A stretch of 64,000 bases of DNA, taken from Apoda limacodes. Lineage: Eukaryota; Arthropoda; Insecta; Lepidoptera; Limacodidae. The translations under genes and the position numbers were made by a program. Numbering within the stretch: position 1 is the stretch's first letter; every line of letters starts with the position of its first letter. Below are positions 1 to 14,100 of the stretch, one piece after another. The notes beneath the pieces are model-generated. The model was not told the origin of the DNA. It was given only the letters and a program-made list of their open reading frames with translations, and did not search any database. Location of the stretch: positions 15,945,092-16,009,091 of the forward strand of contig OX291554.1 of NCBI GenBank assembly GCA_946406115.1, in the 5' to 3' direction.

Positions 1-1165
1 AATGTGATATGACGAAACGGAACCATAAAAACCAATTTGTAGCAAAATTCACGCTGAATTTAAAAAAGGTCATTGACGGTATTGACTGCTATGACATAGC
101 ATAGGCATTGAAATCGTTCTGTTTACTAAATGTGAAAAAACAAACAATATGGCCGTTTACTATTTGACAGCGCATCCACTACTCTACCTCCCGAGCATGT
201 GCAGCCAATGCGTTGAATGCGGTCCGGAAGGAAATGACGTCAAAGCGCTTACATTTTTGGTCAACAGAACGATCCAAAGTGCGCCTAGACAGCATTGAGC
301 GCATTCAATGCGTGTAATGCTTGTCAACAAAACACCCCTATACTACGGGTCACTTTTATACCTATAAAATTATACATGTAACAGCTTGTGCAATGCGATG
401 CATGCAACTAAGATATAGGAATGGCAGTGACTGCTGCTGCACGACCTTCACCTTAAAAGTACAGTTGGCAATAGAATTACAAATATGTATAATAATAGAA
501 TTAATTTTGCTTACTTATTTGTGTTCTTGTGTGTTATTTGTCTACTTATTATTGTTATTAACTGAGGTTTGATGTGTCATGTTTTTGTGTTTGGTAAAGC
601 TATAAACCAACTTGTCAAGTCAAAAAAAAAATCTTTTTTCATCACACTTACTCTTTAACAGTATAATGACGTGCTGGGTGCAGGCAATGCAGGTGCTAAG
701 ACCCTAATAATTACACATTCAAAAAAATTGTATGTATAAAACTTTACTGTGGTTCTAAATATGTTTGGTCGTTTTATGTATAACTTCAGCCAATTTTTTT
801 TAATTCATAGATTCTCTTAATATCTATCAGGCGCTGGCGTTATTTTCTCTACTTCTATTCCTGCCATTTCGATCGTGTTTGGTGAGTTTATTTATTTAAT
901 CACCTAACATATTTATCTATTTACTCGCAAATGTGATGAAAAACATTGAATGTAACATGGGCGGTACGGAAACTACAAGTTCGAGTCATTAAAGCTTTCG
1001 GCATTATAGGCAGTAATTTTCTCCTTACTACCCTTCATAAACAATGTGCTTTTTGTTATATTTATACAAGCAGTGATTAGTGTAATCAAAGAAATTGATG
1101 ATTCAAACTACAACTTAGAGTAATGTATACTTTAAAGTTATCAATTAAAGTAATAAATTAATAAA

Positions 1166-1262
1166 TTATTGCGGCTTAGGACCAGCCGTTGTGGAGACAT
1201 ATGTGGGAGACCTAGGTTCAGCAGTGGACGTCTTCCAGCGGAAACGGCGACGACTCGTATAG
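1166..1262 (+). mobile_element. RTE-type LINE, 3' end fragment
   Basis: The block resembles the degraded C-terminus of RTE-type endonuclease/reverse transcriptase in lepidopterans (LWRHMW, then VQQWTSS in one frame). It is short and heavily decayed. Confidence 0.55.
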
Positions 1263-1348
1263 TACTTACCTTAGAATGAAAGTCTGTTTAGTTTTTTCAT
1301 ATCGATGGTTTATAGTCAAATATTTTTTTGCAATTGGATTTATTTGTC

Positions 1349-1640
1349 AAGGTTTCATACCTCCAAAGGTAAAAGGAATCCTTACAGGATTACTTGTTGT
1401 ATGTCTGTCTGTCAGTCAAGACCTTTTTTTTCAGGAAAAATCAAATACTAAGATGTACGGTCCCTTGAAGATGTAAAATATCAAGCTTTTAAGTCCACTC
1501 AATAAAATAAAATGGCCACATTTGTCACATAGTTTGGCTTTCACAAATAAATCAAAACCTATGGAGTACTTCCCGTCGTCCTAGAATCATAAAATTTGAC
1601 GAAAAACTGATAGTTAAGGCATAAAACTGTGAGACTTGAT
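1349..1640 (-). repeat. Degraded GGTTCCG-family interspersed repeat
   Basis: The pattern cttacaggattacttgttg followed by tctgtctgtcagtc resembles the end of the better-kept copies at 8312-8670 and 60800-61490. Confidence 0.5.
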
Positions 1641-1647
1641 CTCATGA

Positions 1648-2145
1648 TGCCCTTTTTTGTGCATCATTTTGAAGCCAGTTGCTGTTTTTTGTTAAAAAGT
1701 TTTTATTTTTTTAGTTTTGAGTGACGAATATTTTTTTTTTCACGTACACTAAAAACATCCATATTCTTAACAAAATTTCATAAAAGACGTTCCAAATTAA
1801 CACCAATATTGTTTTTGACCAAAAGCTTAAGTTATAAATTCACTAAATTAATATGAGACCACCTCAGAATTAAATAAATATAGAATTTTGCAAATCCGTT
1901 TATATATGACGAAGTTACGCTCGAATATACATAAAAAAAAACGGAATTGAGAACCTCCTCCTTTTTTAAAGTCGGTTAATTAAAGACCCGAAACATGATA
2001 GAAAATGTATTACAGACTTACTGCAAATATCCTCGGATCAATGTGTGGAAGTGCCGGAAGGCGGCAGTGGCGTGCTCATCCAATATAGTTGGATCAACGC
2101 CAGGGTTGTAGTCGTTGACATATCCATGCACGCCCGGGTATATTA
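1648..2145 (+). repeat. Inverted duplication, left (source) copy
   Basis: The segment 1648-1905 plus exon 7 bases 2074-2145 is matched in inverted order by 3711-4053. The right copy lacks about 155 bp of the source, including the exon 7 donor. Similarity is very high by eye, so the event looks recent. Confidence 0.9.
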
Positions 2146-2172
2146 GTTTGTTCTTCACCATGTTATCGAACC
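2022..2172 (-). CDS. Peroxidase exon 7 (proximal His)
   Basis: Codes residues 388-437 plus two bases. The acceptor is TACATTTTCAG and the donor GTAAGT. It encodes FDNMVKNKLIYPG, then VDPTILDEHATAAFRHFHTL; His430 in FHTLI aligns with proximal His336 of myeloperoxidase. It ends in phase 2 and no partner exon is visible between 1 and 2021. Bases 2074-2145 recur inverted at 3711-3782. Confidence 0.95.
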
Positions 2173-5100
2173 CTGAAAATGTACTAGTTAGCGATTAAAA
2201 TAACAGGAGTTTGACAAACTTTGTTCAAAAAGAATCGGAATTTTAAAATTAGTATTTGATGTATCCTTAAATAAGTGATTTTTTTAATTCTATATATTAT
2301 CTTAAAACAACTGTTTTAATAATAATTATAATAAAGTTATAATTTTACTTTATTTCTTCCTTATAATTAGGTAAGACTTAAGTATAGAAAACAACATTAA
2401 ATAATTTTAAATAGTCTTAAATTGTAAGAAACTATTGTTTGAAGTAGATTTTTACCTGTACCCCCAGAACAAGGTATATTGATATAATTATGTATATTTT
2501 TTTATTATAGCACTAAGGTGGCGAACAAGCTTACGGTCCGCCTGATGGACGCTTGCAACACCAGAGGTGTCACTCGCACGTTGCCGACCGTTCAAAAATC
2601 TAATTACTCACATTTAAAAGTAAAGCTGATACTTTCCTAGTTTAGTAGGCATAAACTATATTGAAAATACAACAAATATTATTTATAGATACTTAATATT
2701 TTACAAGTTACAGTCTTGTGTGTTATATTTCAATTTAACAATTATCCATCAACAACCTGGCAACAAAAATATGCAGGCATAGGTGTCTGACGTGACAAAC
2801 CTGATATAAATAATTATCTGTATATTTAATTTATTTAAGGGCATGAATATAATTGCACTTCACATTCAGGCAATGATAAACTAATAAATATGACTCTTCC
2901 TGACATTTATTGGCGACTAGTAATACTATTGTTTTTACCGACAAAACAACATTAAAGCAACTTAACAATAGATGGCGTTGTTAAAAAAACGAGCAAAGAT
3001 CGGTCCTCCAAGTAATTACCATAAAGTACGAGCTCCTAACTAAATGTCAGCAGACTTTATATTTCATATCTCTAAAGCCAAATTATACACAGCATTTGTC
3101 TATCTTACTTACTCTTTGTTATAGGCTAGAATGAAATATTCGTCTCGCAAAGACAAATTGTTTTAACTAAATTACCTCCTTGTGACAACCCTGCAAGAAG
3201 ATACGGACGATTACTTCAGGTAGCTTGCCGTCTACGCTCGAGTAATATCCTAGATATTTCCTTCGAGCTGTAATAATCTTCTCCGCGTAAGAAATGCAAA
3301 TTTTCTTCGTTAGAAAGTCTTTTTCGTGCTATTAATAATATCTTTTTATCATGGTAATTTTATCTGTTTATTCTACTTTACTGTTTACTACTGAAAAGAT
3401 AGGCAGTAGCACTATATAACTATACTCAAGACTTAAATTAAACATTTAAATATTGATTTTGTTTTCGTACCCTCAAAGTTATTTCCTTGAAAAAAGTCAA
3501 AATATACAATGTCGGTTGTTTCCGCTGCGTAGGAAGGCAGGGAGCTGGCCGCGCGTACGATCTGCGCGGCATGGTATCTCGCAGAGCTAACTTAGGCCAC
3601 CGTCCTTCCCCATCATGACTGCCCACCGGCCTTGCACATCATAAATGCCCGCGCACTTGATCATTATTTTGCTGCGATGTTATTTAAAAACTGCGATATC
3701 ACCTAAGATATAATATACCCCGGCGTGCATGGATATGTCAACGACTACAACCCTGGCGTTGATCCAACTATATTGGATGAGCTCAATTCGGTTTTTTTAA
3801 TTACGGATTTGCAAAATTCTATATTTATTTAATTCTGAGGTGGTCTCATATTAATTTAGTGAATTTATAACTTAAGCTTTTGGTCAAAAACAATATTGGT
3901 GTTAATTTGGAACGCCTTTTATGAAATTTTGTTAGGAATATGGATGTTTTTAGTGTACGTGAAAAAGAGCTATTCGTCACTTAAAACTAAAAAAATAAAA
4001 ACTTTTTAACAAAAAACAGCAACTGGCTTCAAAATGATGCACAAAAAAGGGCAAAAATAATTCCTGATTTCCAAAAATCTGATCTGCATTGCAATTTCAA
4101 GAATAAACTTTTTAGAGCATTATTGAGATCGGAGGAAACCATAACATAAGCGTATACGTTTTTATTGTGTGTTTAATGGTTAAAGTAAAAAACCTGCTAA
4201 AAAAAATATTTCTTACATTAAATGGAAATGGTTTTATTTTATTTCTTTCATTACACAAATTTAGACAGAAAATGTTAACCAATAGTTTTTTGTCACTAAA
4301 AATGTAAGATGTTTCAAATAATCATGAATTATGATAATTGCACTCAAAAGATAATTCAAAAAAATGGGATGCTTTTAAAAAAGGCTCACTATTGATTCAT
4401 TTTTAAAGAGCTATAAAAACATATTTGGATAAAAATATTTTGACTTTACCTATGATTCAACCATCCAACGTCGCATTTTTTAGTTTTAAGGATCGCAATG
4501 CACTTTTTATTTTTGCGATCGAACTTGTAGTTCCCGAGATATTTAAGTTTTATTGGAGTGATTTAAAAATTATCAGTGCAAAATTACCCTCACGCAGACA
4601 AAACCTAGAGGCAACTGAAGTCAGTTATCAAAATTATCTATACTAATATTATAAAGATGAACAGTTTGTTTGGTTGTTTGCTTGAACGCGCTAATCTCAG
4701 GAACTACTGGTCCGATTTGAAAAATTCTTTTAGTTTCAGATAGCCCTTTATCTAGGAAGGCTAGATATCATCACGCTAAGCCCAATAGGAGCGGAGCACC
4801 AACGAAGAATGTTTCAAAATTATTTTTTTTTCTCTTTTAACCCTTTAGTTCGTAACGTCAGGCATACATAACATGCACGTAACGAAAAATCTAACTGCGA
4901 CACATAATCGATAATAAAAGTGCTCAAATTAAAAGTTTTATGTACAGGTAAGCAATTTTTAGAAAGTTTCATTTGCTAGATATCATTGACGTGCAGCCTG
5001 GAAAGTGGCCACTTTTAGCATAAATGAACCTTCTGGCCTACACATGCATAATATATAGCGACTAAAACTTTCTAAAAATAGCTTACTTGTACTTTAAACT

Positions 5101-8100
5101 TTTAATTTGAGCACTGATTCAAAATTCCTTATGTGATGAATACAAATTGAAAAATCTTTTGGGGGCGCCACATTCACTTATGTTAGCCCCTTAAAGGGCC
5201 AATTCAATTTTATCTTTATATTTAGTCGTTTTTTAAGGGTTTAGGTACCTATTACTTTCAAATTCGTCTTAAGATCTAAGCTTCTTGTAAATATATCATA
5301 AATCTACCCTTACAACGTGAAATAATGGTAATAGATTACCTGTGATTTATCATTTTCTCAGTTTCTTAGGCACTGAATTTTACCGCAGAAAACCTTAAAG
5401 CGTGAAAATTGGAAGAAGTGTAAGTTTAAATGTTTTCATTACTCCCATTTATTTATTAAATTCATATACCTAATGTTTGAAAAAGTATTAAATTAATAAA
5501 CAAATTAGCTATAGGTACAGTTTTTTGGCTTACCAAGAAATATGGGCAGATATTCGTAATAATTTATGTGCTGTATTTCTGCTATGTGTATCCGGCGAGC
5601 CTCCTGAAAGAGAGTTTCGTCGTTCCAATGGGGGTTTAGGTGTGCCAAGGTGTCAGCAATTCGGTTGTGTTCACGGAGTAGGATGATCTGCAGTACAGTC
5701 AGCTGAGGGTTCTGGTTGACTCGTATGTCACCTGTAATATTGCAAGATATTTAAATAATTACTAGCTTTTCCCCGCGGCTCTATCCGCGCTAATCTTGGT
5801 TATCAGCGTAGGCTTTCTACGTATTGCCTATGGTAAGAAAGTTTGCTATAGAAAGTAGCAGTAGTTATAGTCGTATTTTTAATTAGACGATATCAACTGA
5901 CAGAGCTAGTACTGTTTCATCAAAAACTGACAAGAAAATAAACGTCTTATTAAAAATACGACTATAGAGTTTGTCTACGTGGAATTCGAAACGAAAAATT
6001 GCCCATGACCTTTTCTTAAAATCAGCTCAATAGGATGCTCCGTTGCGACGTGGAGAAAGGACAAACTAACAAACAAATAAATTTATATTATATTAAAAAA
6101 AAAACAAGTTCCTCTACTATAAAAAGATGGTAGCTCTGTCTCTGATTAATCAATAAAATTAAAATAAATAAAATTTAAAAAGGATAAAGTATGCAATTTA
6201 GGTAAAGTCATATTCCCCTGCAGTGAATAATTTAAATATACGCGGGCGAAGGTAGTATTTTTATAAGAATAAACACATTTTATTATGGAGGTACGTCATA
6301 CGGTATTTTGGTAGCAAAATAAACAACATTTCAAAGTTCCTCCAAGAAAAATATTTTTGTGTTACATTCCGGGCACTTACATTAGACATGTAGGATAATT
6401 ACCAAATTTACCAAAAGTACATTTACTTTTTTTCTTGTATAATATTTTGTTCTTCACATTTGCTGGGAGACACTAAATCAAATAAAAATCTGTACATCAG
6501 CCATTTCAATTTTATGTTGCTGACTGAGACCAAATGAAACTCGTAGGAAAATTCTTACGACAAACCTACCATAAAATAATGAGACGTGATTTGATTTCTA
6601 AGAGACTAGCTTTTCCAAAACCTTGTGTGGCTAAGTTTCTTGTGCGACTGTAAAAGACAAACATGATGTTACATAGTAACGCCTGATAACTAAATTGTAT
6701 AATGACTAACTATTTACTTCAGTTTATAAGTAAGTATAAAAGTGAAATAATATTAAATGGAAATCGTTTTACTGAAAATACCGCTAAATACCGGCTTAAT
6801 TTGGTTATCGGCGTGAGATTCTTACGTCAACTCCTGAATAATAATGAATATTGATATAGCAACCTTTATTTGTAGATATAGTTCGTTTAATCTCGGTTAT
6901 AGTTATTCTCGCGGGAACTTTTGAATTTTTCGGGATAAAAATTATCCTATGTCCTTCCCCAGGATTCAAACTATCTCCATACCTGATTTCATCTAAATCG
7001 ATTCAGTGGTTTATGCATGAAGAATTACTTTTGCATTTATTATATTAGTATGGATATAAGATAGAACGCGCAAAGCGTATACTTGAAATATTAATAATGT
7101 AGTTATTATTTTATTACACTTTATTTATATGATTTTTTTTTTATTTAGTATTATATTTAAATACGTTAGTTTGACTTAAAATAATAATTTTCAGTAAGTT
7201 TTTCCATAATCAAGACTACCCTGTAGTTTCACTACAACCGAACGGCCTTTCTTGTCACCTTGTACATTTAAGGATATAAAAAATTATGACATATGTTACA
7301 CTTCGGAATCTAGCCATAACAAGTCTCAAGATTTAAGTAGAGTTAGTTATTGTAGATACTGTATGGCTCTGATAGCTATTTTTACAATAATTCTCATTAT
7401 AATTCACGCCACCGGTGATATAACTATGACTTTATACATACCTGCAAGATAGCATGGCTCGTTGAAAGACTGGGCAGATTCACACGTGAGGGTTATATTA
7501 GGATCCTGGGGAGGCCATTCTCGTCCATTGCGCACTAACGTGAGCATCCTGCCCCCTTGCCCCAAGCGGATGGGGGCCGCCTGACCCCTGCTGCTTCCGT
7601 ATACCATTGACAAGTCCATGTACGCAGTCACCGTTGTGAGCTGAACAAAATATTACTACATACATATATAGAGTTTATATATAATGTATTATATTCACGT
7701 TATTGTTTATTGACCTACCTAATCTCAAAAAAAATAATTCAAAATCCAAAATCTTTTTATTCAAATGGGTTACTACGAATAATTTGAATCTTGAATTGAA
7801 TTAACTACAATAAGCTTTACAAACTAATTACAAAGCTATTTTATTGCGTGCGTGTAATAGGCCCTGTTTGTAAAGCTAACATTGAAATCCCAATACATTT
7901 TTGACATCTCTAAATTAGTAAGACATAACCTAGAAAAAATCCAAACTAACCCTATAAATAACAAATACAATACAAAACGCTATAAGAAACTCAAGAAACC
8001 GTACAAATATAAGCTTGCCAAAACTGATAAGGTAACGCATTTACGCCTCATGGCCAAGAATTGACGTCAAAATCCACTTAGAAATAAATAAAAGGCGACG

Positions 8101-11100
8101 TTAGACATTATCTTCTTAGCCAAGTTAGAAAATAGTTATCAATAGATATAAATAAATAGGTTCTACAACGCAGAATGTAACTGTTACCTGTAATATTCAT
8201 TGTAAAATATATACTTAAATTTTATTTTAATACTAATCAATCTGTTGACATGTAATAATATCTATTATTAATATAAGAGTACGAGTAAAAATTTAAGAGT
8301 TTGTTTGTTATAAGGGTTCCGAACCTCAAAAAAGAAAAAAAGGAAATCTTATAGGATCACTTTGTTGTCCGTCTGTACTAAATTTTACTGTAACCTAAAG
8401 TTGTAAAAAAATTATGCTTAAGTCAATAAAATAAAAAAAAATGCCAAAATACGGTCATTTTGGTAGCATATTGTGACACACATAAATCGAAACCTAGAAT
8501 TATGAAATTTGGCAATAATCAAGATGTTACATTTCACAAATATAGGAAAAAATCCAAAAACTGGTAATCAGCTCATAACCTGTAAGATTAGATTTTTTGA
8601 TGGAAGGAATTTCATCTTTGTATAAAAAGTTTGTACGGACCCTTGGACCAGACTCGCACTTGGCCGTTTTTTTACATTTACATAATAAACATTTGTGTTT
8701 GTCTCGAATCCGGGTGTATTTGTGTATGATATGAATGTATTTACAAAAAAAGAGTAATATATGTATTTGTATCCGTTGTCTGGTATCCATAACAAAAGCT
8801 TTGCTTATTTTGGGAAAAGACGGCGCTGTGTGTAATGTCCGAAAATATTTATTTATTATTTTTATAAATTCTTTTTGCATTTCGCTAGCCCTATTTTTGG
8901 GGAAGGTTGATATAATTTGTTGAGATTATTTGACCTTCACAGGTCCAAATTGTTTTTGTGTGGGTATGTCATAACGTAAATCACCATGTAACAGTAATAT
9001 GTAGTAAAATTAAAATATTATATATGTAGGTACAACTACACGGTTTTTATTTCCCGAATGGTAAGACTAATAGATACACACTACAATGTCACAGCTTCGT
9101 TTCACCAGCCATTTTCCCACGCGACAGGTGGTGTGCCCAACACCGCAACACTGCTTCTGACACAATTGTGTAACTGGACTAAGGTTTCATTTATGTCCCA
9201 TAAGTCGTAAAAACCTGCTTCATAGTGATAAGACGCAAAATGAAAGACCCAGGGATAGAATAATATACCCCCTTTGCTAGTTCTAGACAAACTATGAAAT
9301 TACCTAAGCTATAAGAGTTGACGAACTAGGAGAAGTAAGTCAGGATTTGACATGGAGAAAACTCTTGTAAGTTTTTGCCTATTCAAAATTGTATGGACTT
9401 GAAAACATACAAAAATTAACATTATTTGAAATACTGTTTACCGGTATTTCAAATAATGTTTACAATACCGGTTCAGCAGGAGCAGCGGGAGGTGTACACC
9501 TCCTGTCTCGCGTGGTGGTTGTCCTCACGAAGTTCATACACTGGGTCCCTTGTGAAGCGTGTACCGGATCGTGTGGAGGGATAAGGATCGGTGCACACTG
9601 GGGATTTGTCGTCGCGTCTTGTGCCAGCTGTCCATCGTCGGTACAACAAGTAATTATATCCTTATCTGTAAAGTTTGCAAGGTTTTTTAATTAGAATTAA
9701 GTTACTAATCTGATTTAAGACTAGTACTAAATTTTTGTATAATTATTAGGGTTTATTAAAACATTTCGCGTATAGAAACGCAATAATTTTGCTATTACTC
9801 CACAAGTTTTATGTGCCTATAGTAATTTGGTTGCTAACTCGATTCTTAATTCATCTTTAATTAGTTTAAATGCGAAAAGTAGAGATTTATGAGAGCGAAC
9901 GTGAGTGTAAATAATTTCTTAAGTTGTCGCAAAGAATATTAAAGATTTTTATTGAAGCTTCGTTCCAATTCACTTTTACTCTTTGTAAAGTTTGACACGT
10001 AATTTTTACACTGATAGAGTGTATATAATTCAACTGAGAAGTTGAATAATCCCCTACTGAGAGATGGACGTTCCAAAACTACTTTTCCAACTTTCTTGTT
10101 TCGTTTTGGGACACACCCTAAAATAAAATATTTAAGAGCTAAGCAGTAGGAAATATTTGTGTGAACTTACGAGTTTGTGCAACACCAGCAGTAAGAGACA
10201 TGTCATGAGTGATGATTTGACCCCATTGTTGTGCATTCAGGTTCCAAACAGGATCAACCAAGTGTCTGTCAGGGAATAGCTTCAGGCTGATTACTCTTGG
10301 GTTCGGCAGCTGTCTACCACTAACCGCGCGTGGCCAGGCATACACACCTTTGTTGAAAATATAATGTAAATTGTATTAATTGATCAATTTTATCTCCATA
10401 AAATACACAGAGATATTACTCATAAATACTCGTAGTGAAAAATTAAAAAATTACTTTCCATAGTGGTATTTTGTAGACTATGCTATGCACAATGACATAA
10501 GTCCATACATTTTTAAATTTTATTTGACAACGGATGAGACTGATAGAATAATTGTGGTAGGCGCCATTCGGCACAGTAAAAAAACAATTTTTCACAATTC
10601 ACAAACTATTTCATCTACAGCTTTAATTTCTACAGCTGCTGGTTATGATGAATTAAGCCTCCTCTCCTATTATCACTGAGCTTTTGCCAATACTCACTCA
10701 TATTTTCAATTACTCGCTAGAATCAAGTACCTTTCCCACCATATGGAAAAAGGCACATGTCATACCTATACCCAAATCATCCACGGATTTTAGGCCGATT
10801 TCCATTTTACCCATTTTATCCAAAATACTAGAAATGATTGTCAATGACCAGTTGACCACTTAGCTTTCGGAACAGGTTGCATTTCGAAAAGGCTACAGCA
10901 CCGTGGACCACATCCACACACTGCGGCAGATTATACAGAAGACTCAAGAGTATAATTGGCCCCTGTCTCTAGCTTTCGCGGACTACAAAAAGAATTTCGT
11001 CGAAATCTGGGCTGTTCTGGAATCCTTGCAGCGATGCCAAATCAATTATTAAAGCGATATATCGCCATATCGAGATACTGAGATGTCAGTATGATGCGGC

Positions 11101-14100
11101 TACAATTAACGTACAAGTACAGGACCGGCAGACCAAGCCTATCCAGTTGCGCAGAGAGTACGAGAGAGAGATGTAAAATTTCCGAAACTGTTTGCAGCGC
11201 ACTGCAGGATGTCTTTATACAGCTGGACAGGAAAAATCACGGCATTTTTTTAAATGGCGAGTTCATCTCACACCTTCGATTTGCGGACGACATAGTTATA
11301 TTGCCTGAATCGCTGCAGGATTTAGAAGAAATGCTGAACGGCCTAAACTGTTCTTCCAGACGAGTGGTTCTCAAGGTGAACGTAGACAAGATAAACGTCA
11401 TGTCCGACGCACATGTGGACTTAAAACCAGTGACCGTCTATATTGTCACAATCGAAGCTGTTGTAGAATATATCTAACTAGGTCAGACAAAGCAGGGCAG
11501 CATTTGGAAAGTGGCGTCAGTTCTTCAAGTCGCCCATGAATTAGGAATGTTTAAAGACGAAGGTCTTTAATCAATGCGTCTTGCCTGTCATGACCTATGG
11601 CGCTAAGATGTGGATAGTGACAGTTGGCCTGATCCACAAGCTTGAAGTCGCTTAGCGAACAATGGAAAGGGCTATTCTCGGAGTATCTTCGAAGGATATA
11701 ATCAGAAATGAGAAGGTCCGACATAGAGCAAAGGTCACAGAAATAGCTCTTAGAATGAGAAAGCTGAAGTGGAAATGGGCAGTTCATATTTGTCGCAGAA
11801 CCGATAACCGTTGAGGCAGACGAGTTCTTGAGTGGAGATCACGGATCAGTAAGCGCGGCGTGGGTCGCCCTCCAGCCAGGTGGACCGACGACCTAAACAA
11901 GCTAGCTGGAAGTGGCTGAATGAGAAAGGCGGAGGACTGGATGTGGTGTCGTTACTTGAGTAAGGCCTATGTCCAACAGTGGACTGCTGTAGGTTACTTG
12001 ATTGAGTAGTTTTAATTTATTTTTAGGCGGAGTGTGTTATTATTATTTTTACAAACATGATTTTTACACATCTTCTTAATAAAAAATATTATTTTTGTAT
12101 TATTTTTAATCAAAAATATTATTTTTATATATTTACCTACCTATTATTCAAATTCAATAAGCTATCAGTTGTATATGCTCTATGGCAAAGAGTCATACGG
12201 CCGCGGCTATTCTCTGAATATCCCTTCCAATTATAAAATATATGACATGTAAGTTGTTTATTAATTAAACGAAAAATATTGAATAGATTGTGCATAACAA
12301 CCGCACTACCAGCCGCATTGTAAACTGCAATAATAGTGCAGCTGGTAGTTCTGTTTAAAATAAACGACTCAGATAATAATTTTATACATTTTAGAGCATA
12401 ATTTTTCGTTTTGCGTGTTTTAGTTTTTAAACTTACTTTTTATTAAAGTAATTACTATAAAAGCACGGCACTTTAGCACTTGTACATTATTCATTTCGAA
12501 GCTGTTTACCAAATTTAGTAACGAGTTGAGAAAACCGTTCCCATTTAATAACTGGCTACAAAACGGTATATCACATTTCCCATTTTGCCGCCGGTTTTCA
12601 CATTTGGGCCTAATGGGACATTGTCATCTGTAGAAGTAATTAGATAGTTCTGGTAAAAGACTATAATTTTAATAGTATTTAAAGTAATAATAAACAGTTT
12701 AATACCCTGTATATATGCTGTAGTACGATTTATTGATATGATTGATGTAAATATGAAGTGAATCTATCTTTGTAATGTGTTCTCCTTTATTTGGCAATAT
12801 ATTGCCAGTTACGTGTGACGTGTTTATTTTAGGTGATTGATGATTTAATTTTTTTTGTTGTATTTACCTGTGTTTATTAATTTAATAACGAGCTTATGAT
12901 TTAAGATTCGATGTTTGTCTGAAATTGTGAATTTTCATAACAAATTGTTTTCAAATTTTAAGCGAATGTTTGCTTTTAGAGAACTGAAGAGTTGTATGGT
13001 AATATTTGAGTATTGATGAAAAACAGCAGTGTGTAAAGATTGTGAAAGTTTGTTTTTATACCACTAAGGTAAACTTACAGTCTGAGGCTGAGGGTAAATT
13101 TTAACTATTGCATATCTATTCGTTTGCGTCAAAGAAATAAACGTATGAAAGTATGAAACTGGAGTATTTGGGATACACGTAAATCAATGATATTAGCCTA
13201 TTAATTACTATGTGAAATTAGTAACAAGCAGATCTTCTTACGTACCGTCACCATAATTGTATCCCACTAGTCGTCCATAAGGGGTCTGAGGGATCCCCCA
13301 AGCTGGTCTTTGTAAATTATTGCAGGAACCATCGATGGATCTGTAGCGGGACTTAGTGCAGAATTGTGGAGCTAGCCCACAAGTCTGAGCACCAGGGTCT
13401 TGACCAGATCCCAAAGGTGGAGGAGGGTTGCTAAAACTGAGAATTGATACTTAAATTAAAAAAAAAACTAAATTGTTATGTTTTTTAGTAAAGGCAGTGT
13501 TTTTTTTTAAAACAAAACAATAACGACAAAGTTACTGTTTTGTTTTTGAGTGCTTGCATGCTAGAGTCACCAAGAACAAAGCATTGTTGAGGTCTTAAGT
13601 GTATTTTATGTATTTTTATAAATAGAGGGAAAAATACTCTTGGCGTAAAGAACATTAACTAAATTATTGTGAGCGTTTTATTTAATTTAGCCAGCGCGGC
13701 AAACGTGAATACATTTTGCTTTTAGGTACCTCTTGCTGAAAAAACCGAAAATATGGGCAACATACTGAGAGTTGAAAATGACTCCAAGGCAAAGCCCTAG
13801 TTTTATTTTTACCACTGTAACTCGAAAATAGGTAGTACCAATTAAAATGTACCTACCCTTTCTTCACCCAATAAACTTGACATTTCTACACAAGAGATAA
13901 ATAATAAATAATTTGGAACTAGCACAATATAACTATCTATAGGCCGGAGTCTTTGATCCAACCTCCTTAATGCTACTTATTCCATATTGATTGATTGATT
14001 GATGACTACAAAATAATTTACCTTACCATGGTCGTACCAGTGTTATAGTTAGATAGGTATAAATGAGATTGACCAAATGTGTCAACCTTTGAAGTCTTAA

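Noticed and set aside
1..2021. Search for peroxidase exon 8.
   Set aside because: No frame with the downstream family blocks was found on the minus strand, so the next exon is taken to lie outside the window.
7252..7452. Plus-strand frame opposite peroxidase exon 5.
   Set aside because: It overlaps the exon end on the other strand and has no recognisable domain.
9102..9290. Minus-strand frame near peroxidase exon 4 as an extra exon.
   Set aside because: It has no similarity to the peroxidase. Exons 4 and 5 join in phase without it.
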